Shown: in pieces, positions 56,159 to 64,000 of the stretch
How positions within the stretch are numbered: position 1 is the first letter of the stretch
Layout of the letters: each line of letters begins with the position of its first letter
From: Arthrinium phaeospermum
Lineage: Eukaryota; Ascomycota; Sordariomycetes; Amphisphaeriales; Apiosporaceae
Length of the DNA stretch: 64,000 nt
Direction of reading: 5' to 3'
NCBI GenBank assembly: GCA_006503535.1
Contig: QYRS01000002.1
Span: 3,782,001 to 3,846,000 of the forward strand
Notes under the pieces: model-generated
Database searches by the model: none
What the model was told of the DNA's origin: nothing
Seen by the model: only the letters and a program-made list of their open reading frames with translations
Made by a program: the position numbers and the translations under genes

Positions 56159-58995
56159 ATGGCGTCTGGAAAGCCTCGAAAGGCTCGAAACCCTTTCGCA
56201 GACTCATCGTCACCCTCACCTCCCCCCAAACCTCATGTTGCTCCGAACCCCGTTCCTGATTCCCCCGAGCCGCCTCAGTCTGACAATGGCTACATGGTTG
56301 GACTCAAGCGGTTCCTTGGCAATCTCATGGGTTCTTCCTCCTCCACTCCCGCCCCGGCTGCTCCCAGACAGGGCACGCAGGATAATCCCTTTGTCATTTC
56401 CCCATCACCCTCACCGGAGCCTGTGCCTCGCCCCAAGTCGGGTCAAGACTTTGTGGCCGTAGCACCACCTCCAGCACCCCGTCCGCGTCATGCTCAGCCC
56501 GTCAAACGCTCATCGTCACCCGTGCCTGTTCCACCGGTCGTGCCACCGCATTCACCGTCACCGGCTGTGCGTGAGCAACCGGCTGTGTTCCAGGCACCCT
56601 CATCCGTGTCTATCCCTGCGCCTGTACTTTTGCCTGGCCTCCAGCAGCACGTATCACCTTCAGAACCAGAACCATTCCAGCTGAGTTCACAGGTTGCTTC
56701 TCTTGCAGACGCACCTGTGTATGGCCCGCGTCGTGCCCGGAACCCATTCGCTCATTCTCCTTCACCGCCGCCTGCAGGCAACGGCCTGCACCCCGATGCA
56801 GCCCAGGACCACGGGATCCAGCAGCATGCTGAGTCACGAAACTCGCAAGAGTCTCACTCGTCAAGCGCTGTGACAGACCCTGAACTCTTTGGCTTTGACG
56901 ATGGCAGCTGGGTCTTCCCTCCTCCGGTTGTACGCAGACACAGTGTTGCTGACGATAACTGTAAGTAACTGACCGAATTGGGCTTTATTATAACACCCGC
57001 ATGTTACTGACGTTTCACCCCGTCTTCCAGATGAGTCTCCGTTGTTCGTTCCTCCGAGACGCGAGACGGCTCCAATTATTGTTCTAGAGGAGGACGAGGA
57101 CGGCAAAATTGTCATCAAAGAAGAGCCTAAGTCGCATGCTGAGCTGAAGGTTGACTTGGTTGCAGAGCCTGTCGGTTCGGCAATCGATAAGCATGCGCCT
57201 CCGTTGGTAATGAGAGCTCGATGGAGCTTGATGAGGAGCTCCCTCCCCCTGCAGTCGAAGATGGGCTGCTGCTGACGCGCTTAAATGGGGGTGATGCTGC
57301 TCCCGTTGTTGATGAGACAGACACTTTCCTTCCTCCCCAACATGGTGACTAAGGAGCTTGATCAGTTCCGCCCTTATCCGGAATGGAGCTTTGAGCCCCT
57401 AGAATACGAGGTAGTCATGTGCTCAAAGAGGTGGTGAGCCCCCTGGAGGAGTACAAGGTCACTCACCTACACAAGAGCAACCATAACACCTCTTCGCAGT
57501 TGAGTGGTCCGGCGAGAGCTACACAAGAGCAACCATAACACCTTCTTCGCAGTTGAGTGGTCCGGCGAGAGCTACGTCCTCAAGTTCACCGTCCCCGTCT
57601 GCCCGCGCGTAAGACCTTGAGCGAGGTGGCCACCATGCGCTGGACCAAGATGATGACCCCGCTGCCCTGCCCGACGTGGTTCAGAACCTCTACAGCACCT
57701 CGACCAACAACCCGGTCGGCTGTGAATGGATCCTCATGCGCAAGCTCCCCGGCCGTCCCCTGTTCAAATCCTGGTGGGAGCTCGACATGTCGCGCAAGCG
57801 GCGCATCGTCGAGCAGCTGGCCGAATACACCGTGTGCGTCTTCAACCAGGAGTTCGATGGCATCTCCAGCCTGTACCCAGCCGCTCCTGGCGATCCCGAC
57901 AGACGGCCCGAGATGACGGGCATGGATTCCACCCCGCCCTTCTGGTGGAACGGGCGCTACGAAAAGAAGCCACCGTGCGGCCCGTACGGGACGTACCGGG
58001 AGTGGGCCTTTGACCGTCTGAACTTGGTGTACGCGGACGCCGGGCAGGTGCTGCCCAATCTGCATGACCGAATCGTCCGCCTCATCCCCTGGCGCATCCA
58101 GGCTCTGGTCGACGACCTGAAGAGATTGCACGACATACTCTTCATGCCTTCGCCCCAAGTCAAGGAGGAAATGAAGAGAACAAGCAAGAGCTCCCCCTCA
58201 AGGGCGCCTCGAAGGACGAGCCCATCGACCTGTTGAGTGATGACGAAGAGGACGTGACCATGACCGATCTTCCCGACACTGGCAACAATAATGCCAACGA
58301 CGTAGTGGAGGCGGAGCGACTCATCTGCGAGGGAAGACCATGTTGTGGCACACCAACCTGTCCGCCGACAATATCTTCGTAGACGAGACCGGCGTCGTCA
58401 CCGGCATCCTGGACTGGGAGAACGTCGCCGCATCCCCCGCTCCGTCGCCTGCCAACTGCCCGCCTTCCTGCTCGAAGGCGAAAACCGTTTCCAGGAGCCC
58501 CGCATCGAGCACTACTGGACCTTCTCCGACACCCTGTCCCACCATTCTTCCTCCGACGAAGACAGCGAGCAGCATGAAAACAACGACGAAGACGAGGAAG
58601 AGCAGCGTGGCCGATCACGCCGTCGCCAGCGCCGCCGACGCGTGGGCCCCACGCCCGCCTACTGGAACGCCCGCCGCGAGTGGGAGCTCACGCAGCTGCG
58701 TTTCTACTTCCAGCGCCATGGCGGAGCGGTCCCTGGGCTGGCACATGTGCCACAAGCACCACAAGCTGAAGCGCTCCTTCGAGGCGGCGGTGCAGTACTG
58801 CGACGACCCCCATGCTGATCGACGTCGTCGAGGCGTGGGGTCCGCGCCGCCGACGCCGCCCTCGAGAAGAGAAAGAACGGGGACCGTTCGCGGGGGCTAA
58901 AGGACGTCTTTGACTTGGAGCGACGCATCGCCCAGGGCGCCAGGGCGCCGCCGGGCCATAATGATCATCGTCCGGTCCGTCGACGAAGGGCTTGA
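56159..58995 (+). CDS. Disordered N-terminus plus APH-type kinase domain, frameshifted
   Basis: Exon 1 (56159-56960) codes 267 residues of Pro/Ser-rich, low-complexity protein with RKARNPFADSSSPSPP and a second RRARNPFAHSPSPPP. An intron at 56961-57030 leads in phase to YESPLFVPPRRE. After several frame changes (about 57210-57600) comes a kinase-like domain: FFAVEWSGESYVLKFTVPV with the ATP-site Lys, GCEWILMRKLPGRPLFKSWW, DLKRLHDILF, LWHTNLSADNIFVDETGVV and GILDWENVAA, the APH catalytic loop and metal Asp. In place of the usual HGD it reads HTN, so activity is doubtful. The tail ends VRRRRA at the TGA 58993-58995. Frame changes also occur near 58190, 58330-58440 and 58715-58820. Whether it is one gene or two is not fully settled; continuity of acidic linker sequence favours one. 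Confidence 0.6.
57467..57571. repeat. Direct tandem duplication (52 + 53 bp)
   Basis: Copy 1 57467-57518 and copy 2 57519-57571 start CTACACAAGAGCAACC and differ by one T (CACCTCTTCG / CACCTTCTTCG). Only copy 2 keeps the coding frame. Confidence 0.9.
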
Positions 58996-59509
58996 ATAGG
59001 GCTTCTATCGAGCTACCAAGAAGTCTGAGGATGTTAGGGAAGGGCGGCTGTTCCAACATTGGGAACGTGTATAATGATTCTTGATCAGGCGCGATGGCAA
59101 AAAGGGCGCGAGCTCGCGCTTTCTGGAGACCACAGGCGAAGCTGGTCACTACTGTTTGTTTCTTCACTTCGATTCGTTAGAAGAAGGGACGAGTCCAAAC
59201 CAAAGAAGGAGTCACAACGAACAAGATTTTCGCAGAAAAAGGTCTGCGAATCATGATCACTCAATAGTTGCTAATAATTGTGGAAAAATAGAAAAGGTCT
59301 GCGAATCATGATCACTCAATAGTTGCTAATAATGTGGAAAAATAAACACTCAATGTTCTATCTGTGATATTGGCAAGTTGGTCCAGCGCCAGCTGGGCCC
59401 CATTCATTACCCACCTACCTACCTTTACTGACAACGCCAGGCCCGCGAGCTCGCTCTTACAACAAACACCAATCTCATACCTTATCTAGTAAGGATTGCT
59501 TCCTACGAC
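58996..59509. other. Intergenic with a small duplication
   Basis: Convergent 3' flanks. Contains the 56-bp duplication at 59235-59344. Confidence 0.4.
59235..59344. repeat. Direct tandem duplication (56 + 54 bp)
   Basis: Copies 59235-59290 and 59291-59344 share AAAGGTCTGCGAATCATG and differ only by an A-run and a T-run length (AATAATTGTGG / AATAATGTGG). Confidence 0.9.
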
Positions 59510-60521
59510 TTACTCAATAAGAAGGTCAGCATCTCCTAAAGAAGACACATTTACCTCTTCTTCCTTCAGAGGCTCCGACTCCTCCACCAGTGATCGCAGA
59601 GAGTACTTGTTCTTCTTCTTCTTCTTGCCGTCTGTCTCGTCATCGTCGTCCTCCTCGTCATCCGAGTCGTAATCACTATCAATGTCGCTTTCGTACGAGC
59701 CAGTAGTGTCGATCACGGTACTGCTGTCAGGCCGAGCTATCAACCCGAACGCCGCGGCCCAGAACCCAGCCTTCGCCGGGTCGGTGGGGGTAGTGGGAGG
59801 CTCGTCATCGTCATCGTCCGAGTTGGCACCGGCATCCGACTCGGTGTCGGAGTCAGAGTTCTTGCCCGTCTCATCGTCATCCCCCAATCGCTCTGATCGT
59901 CGTTGCTGCTCATCGTCGGCGAAGAAGCGGTGGCGGTGGCAGCCTTCTCCTCCTCTTCATCATTGACGCCCAGGGAGGCCCGCAGCGCCTGGTACCGCGC
60001 CCTGACCTCGTCGGGCCATCTCTTGCCCTCCTCCACGAAGGCGGGGACCAACTCGTCCAAGTGCTGGGCGCTCAGCCCCGGGAACGCGTCAAGCTTGACC
60101 AGCTCTTTCTTCGGGAGCGCCGGGGCCGCGTCGGCGTCGCTCACGTACTGCCGGTTCGCCGGGTCCGCGGCGCGGCACGCCTCGGTGCGGCAGTTCTCCT
60201 CGGCCCCTTGCGACGATAGCCGCTGCTTCTTGTTGATGCTGCGGGCGCCGACGTCCGAGCCGGCGCAGCACGCGTAGGGCAGGCTCATGACCACGAGGGA
60301 GATGTTCTGGTGGGTGCACTGGGACTGGGGCCTGCTGCAGGCCCATATGGGGACTTGTTTGCGGCAGAGGCAGGTGTGGTATTGAATTATGGCTTGACAC
60401 GGCATCTCGTTGCTGCTGCCGTTGGTGGTGGGAGTGGCAGGGTGGCAGGGGTTTGGCCCAAGGTGGGCATGCCTCGAGGGACGAAAGCGACGGCGTTGGG
60501 CTTGAACTGGAAGGGAGCCAT
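59510..60521 (-). CDS. Acidic C-terminal protein with Cys/His-rich N-terminus, frameshifted
   Basis: The ATG at 60521 begins MAPFQFKPNAVAFVPRGMPT. After a frame change near 60430 the protein continues NEMPCQAIIQYHTCLCRKQV and CSRPQSQCTHQNI, a Cys/His-rich stretch that could bind zinc. A middle part (AFPGLSAQHLDELVPAFVEE) is helical. Near 59887 a G-run of five where six are needed shifts the frame again; beyond it lies a long Asp/Glu/Ser tail (SDSDTESDAGANSDDDDDE, YESDIDSDYDSDDEEDDDDE) and KKKKKNKYSLRS, ending DADLLIE. Unknown family; acidic tails and a basic patch suggest a nuclear protein, by inference. Confidence 0.55.
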
Positions 60522-61477
60522 TTTGAAGAAGAAGTGAAAGTCGAATGGTAGGTAATCTGATAAGCGAAGCAAGCCTGCTTGCAAAAACGGGTTGTCTTTT
60601 CAAAAGAATGAGAGTGTAATCGGTAACGGTTGGTTTCGTTTGTTCGATAGTTGGTAGAGAAAAAAAGGCAGGCTATTTCCAACTGAAGTCCGGGGGATAC
60701 TTGCCGAATCAGAAGGAAAGAGAAGTGGTAATCTAGAGTGTGTATGTGTGTGTGTGTGTCTGGATGTGTGCAAAACAACGATTGTCAAGGACCTGATCAT
60801 GACATAAGTACGATCGATGCGCATTGTGTCCCAAGATCCCAGAGGTAATAAAGGATGCCATTATTGTCTTACTGTCAAACAATGGCCACTTTGAGGGCAC
60901 CACGGCAAACTATGAACGCATTGTTGAATCATCCATTGCCGAGCAAGATATAGGACATGGCCTAGATCGCAAGCTCCCATTCTGCCATATGCCGGCAAAC
61001 AAGGTGATTGTTGGGACCTCAAAGCGCCTTTGTCCCCTCGCGTGGTGTGGAAGCTGCCACGCTTGCGATATCCTCGCTTCAAGTGGAATACCGCTTTGAA
61101 CTTGATTAATCAATTGGGAGATCCTGATACTTGCGATATGTTAGCTATTCTTACTAAATACACTCGCCATCTACAGATAGGGGGTAGATGTGCTTGATGG
61201 CCGGTGTGGTCACCTTGGAAGGGCCAGACCGCGTGCTAGTACCGTTCAGGGATAACACGATTCGCCAAGGGTCTTTCGCTGATCCTTGATAGATAGAGAT
61301 ACCACCACTTTGAGTCCTGCGGTCTTGTGGAGCCATGAACAAGTTATGCAACCCCGCATATCGTGGGAGAGTATCAGACATCTCTTCGTCCAACGTTATC
61401 CAACTAGTCTACAAGCCAGAGAGATCTCAGATAATCTAGACCTTCTTCCCCGGGCAACCTAGTATCGAAGGGTAAAG
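60522..61477. other. Intergenic with a short TG microsatellite
   Basis: Promoter regions of two divergent genes. A (TG)n tract of about 30 bp lies near 60738-60770. No gene supported. Confidence 0.4.
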
Positions 61478-62665
61478 ATGAGACATAAACTCATAGTTGT
61501 ATGTGGTGCCACAGGGAACCAGGGCGGTTCAGTCGCCCGGCGATTCCTGCGAGACCCCCGGTTCCGGGTCCGAGGTTTGACTCGGGACTTGAGCTCCGAG
61601 AAGGCGCAAGAGCTCGGTGAACTCGGCGTCGAGATGGTTCAGGCAGACCTTGAGGACGCAGAGAGCTTAAGGGACGCGTTTCGGGGCGCCAATCTGGTCT
61701 TCAGCGTCACTCAATACTGGGCGCCGTTCTTCCGTCCCGACTGCGTCGCACAAGCCAAAGACCAAAACGTGTCAATCCGCAAGCTGGCCTACGATGTGGA
61801 GTACCGGTGCGGCGGAATATCGCCGACGCCGCCGCGGCGACGGCGGACTCCCTCGACGACAACGGTTTCCTGGCCTCGACGCTAAGCCACGCGTCACGCT
61901 GCAGCGGTGGGAAATACACTGACCTCTACCACTATGACGCCAAGGCAGATGTGTTTCCTGACTATGTCGAGAAGACGTACCCGGAGCTGGCGAAGAAGAT
62001 GTCCTGTATACATACGGGATTCTTCTTCACGAGCTACAACATCCTACCCAACTCATATTTCGCCAAGGTAAGCTGGTGAGCGCAATTGCGTAGAGCGTCT
62101 GGAAGCATACAAATTGCTGATAATAGCCACACAGCAGAAAGATGACAGCTTCAAGATGCAATTCCCCACGGACCCAACCAAGCCACAACCACATCTCGAC
62201 GTCAACGGGGACATGGGAAACTTCGTGTATGCCGTGCACCAGATGCCGCCGGGCAAGGCCTACATGGCGGAGGGCACGACTTGCACATGGCCAGAGGTCC
62301 TCGAGACATGGAGGAAGGTCACCGGTGTGCCAGCAACGTACGAGCAGGTCCCACAGGAGACCATGGTAGCCGCCAGCGGGTACGATGACCTCGGCCTAGA
62401 GGTGGCGGTCATGTTCTCGTACGCGTCGGACCCTGGCTACGACGGGGCAATGGAGCTTCTCAGGGCGGGCGACCTCAGAAAAGTAAGTTTTGCTGCCAGC
62501 GAGGATCAGTTGGGTCTCCATGTGCTGTGCCGCGATATACCATGTTGGGAGAAGTGGAGCTAACAGGATTGCAAGGCGGGCATCGACTGCCCCATGACCA
62601 GTTGGGAGGACTGGGCCTCGAACCACGATTGGTCTGCCGTACTCAACAAAGGAGATGTCGTCTAG
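61478..62665 (+). CDS. NmrA-like NAD(P)-binding protein, one frameshift
   Basis: Exon 1 61478-62067, exon 2 from 62135 to 62482, exon 3 62567-62665, about 345 residues after allowing for a shift. HKLIVVCGATGNQGGSVARR is the NmrA/HSCARG nucleotide-binding start (GxxGxxG). VFSVTQYWAPFF, NIADAAAATADSL and GGKYTDLYHYDAKADVFPDY are the conserved family blocks, and FPTDPTKPQPHLDVNGDMG with MTSWEDWASNHDW closes the fold. The first frame runs to 61885, but sequence after about 61810 must be read two bases on (a C lost in TGCGGCGGAAT). NmrA-like proteins sense NAD(P) redox state and often control nitrogen regulators of the AreA type; others are reductases. The acceptor of intron 1 is ACAGCAG, a second tandem acceptor in this window. 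Confidence 0.82.
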
Positions 62666-64000
62666 AGAACCGCATGGCTGTCATACAATGGATCCTGTTG
62701 ACGTTGTTGGGTTACTCTGCTTGTCACCTACGCAGACGAACCTGGGCAGACAGTGGCCTCATCGGGGGTCGGTAGCATTGTCTCGACAGGTGACAGTGAC
62801 GCAGAAGAGTTTGCACTGCAACGCGGGTCTGCTCGAATCAGAGGGAGAAAAATCAGAGACTCGTATTATGGCATCAAACCTGTCATCTGAATTAGCACCA
62901 AGATTAGCATCAAGATATTCCAGCATATCGCATCTTGGCAATGTCTTACACTTGTAAACCCCGATATCTTGAATTGTTTTCCCCGACTTGATTTAGGGGT
63001 TAACGTAAGCTCTAGTGCACGACGTCGCTGTGTCGCACCTGCCTTGCCCCTCCCTCTAGCTCTATCTTTCGGCACCTGCCGTGCCTGGGCGACAGGGGCA
63101 GCCTGTGCCAACTCGATAACCCCGAACGAACGATTTGATAAAGCCGATGAAGGATGGGGGGATAGCAACTTGGTTTGGTCCATTTTTCCGAGGTGGACAT
63201 CAATGAAGAAGCTCGGTAATGCTGAATGATGCATTGGCGAAAGCATGACTTATTGCAATCTTCAATGTTTACTCCGTAATGCGCGGCCGGGTGGGCTGGT
63301 GGTTGGTTGTCAACTGGCTTGTTCCCACAACTCAGTACTCCAGAATTAGCGAACCATTCAACGAATTGACAACGCGGGGCTCCTGCGCGGGGAAGGATGG
63401 AGAGGGGCTGTTGGCTGATTCGGCCGGCCAAACAGCGATAACCGCTGTTCATTCTTCCGAATTTTCCCTTTGTTTGGAATCATTACCAATTTCATTGAAC
63501 GAGGAATTCCGACTAACTGAACGTTCGAGAGCTCGAGAGGAGGAGGCTCTGAGGGCCTGACCCCGCTGGAGCCGACCAAGCAAATCGTGAACCTTGGTAA
63601 ATCGGGCCAAGAAGGGCCAAGCACTAGTTCAAGGCACATGGAAGGGGCCCGTAGCCCGGTGCCAGGGGTGCTCTGCCAGCACCCGGAATAGGCAGTGCTA
63701 CCCCACCACAGCTGCATTTTCTGGCGCCCGTCATCGGCTGGTCCAGGTTACATCATTTGGCCCGGATCGACGACTCGGTTCGCATCCCGTTCGAACGGTC
63801 AATTGATTGACCCCGGACCTGGTATTACTAACGTGACAAGCGACTGGCATGGTGGGCTACATATGAATATCATATTATAAGGTTACCCATATCTTGTTTT
63901 ATTTTAGGTCGGGAGTCCGCAGTGAAAAAGAAGCAAGTAGCTCGAGGTGATCATCCAGTTATCAGTGCACGGCAATCGTCGGTTCCGTCCTTATCCTTCA
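62666..64000. other. Window end, no gene supported
   Basis: Frames of 80-150 codons on both strands overlap each other and none shows splice context or a family match. No tRNA was found by eye. Confidence 0.35.

Noticed and set aside
1..64000. CRISPR arrays, bacterial operons, prophage or defence islands
   Set aside because: None seen; the DNA is eukaryotic with spliced genes.

Overview
This window is nuclear DNA from a filamentous ascomycete (Pezizomycotina, most likely Sordariomycetes). The evidence is short introns (about 50-120 bp) with GTRNGY donors and CTAAC/CTGAC branch sites, Zn2Cys6 and bZIP-DUF3425 regulators, a 2EXR protein, a fungal rhodopsin-domain protein, an NmrA-like protein and a UvsD/Rad26 checkpoint gene. 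Nothing bacterial, viral or plasmid-like is visible. Genes lie on both strands with no operons, and exon joins below were worked out by hand from splice signals and reading frame.

Layout. 0.2-7 kb: a Ser/Thr-rich membrane protein, the ATRIP-like checkpoint protein UvsD/Rad26 and CDP-diacylglycerol synthase. 7-13 kb: gene-poor DNA with a lone cysteine-rich small secreted protein and a 2EXR protein. 13-25 kb: FMP52-like reductase, bZIP-DUF3425 factor, rhodopsin-domain membrane protein, APH/CHK-type kinase, a Cys-rich orphan, a 73-aa small protein, an NAD(P)-binding epimerase-like protein and a multi-pass membrane protein. 25-28.4 kb: no supportable gene. 28.4-35.3 kb: a short-chain dehydrogenase, a protein with four THC...R-G-H-YHG repeats, a 70-aa small protein and a zinc-knuckle protein. 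35.5-44.3 kb: amine/amino-acid permease, EutQ-like cupin, DUF3445 (haem-dependent N-demethylase-like) protein and Zn2Cys6 regulator, arranged as two divergent pairs and looking like a small amine-use cluster. 45.2-46.4 kb: an extremely AT-rich island with imperfect inverted ends and an 88-bp tandem array. 46.5-62.7 kb: conserved genes (P5A ATPase Spf1, CofD/YvcK-like protein, mitochondrial malate dehydrogenase, a disordered-plus-APH protein, an acidic protein and an NmrA-like protein), all interrupted by one-base indels.

The right third differs from the rest in quality. From about 43.9 kb onward nearly every conserved gene carries homopolymer-type frameshifts, and four places hold tandem duplicates of 52-196 bp whose copies differ mainly by single bases in homopolymers. 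Upstream of 43.9 kb the reconstructed multi-exon genes (seven exons in the permease, five in the rhodopsin-domain gene) join without a single frameshift. The simplest reading is lower-quality sequence or unmerged read ends on the right, not mass pseudogenisation.

The most interesting candidates are the putative amine cluster (35.5-44.3 kb), the THC-repeat protein (29.9-31.4 kb) and the AT-rich inverted-end element (45.2-46.4 kb).
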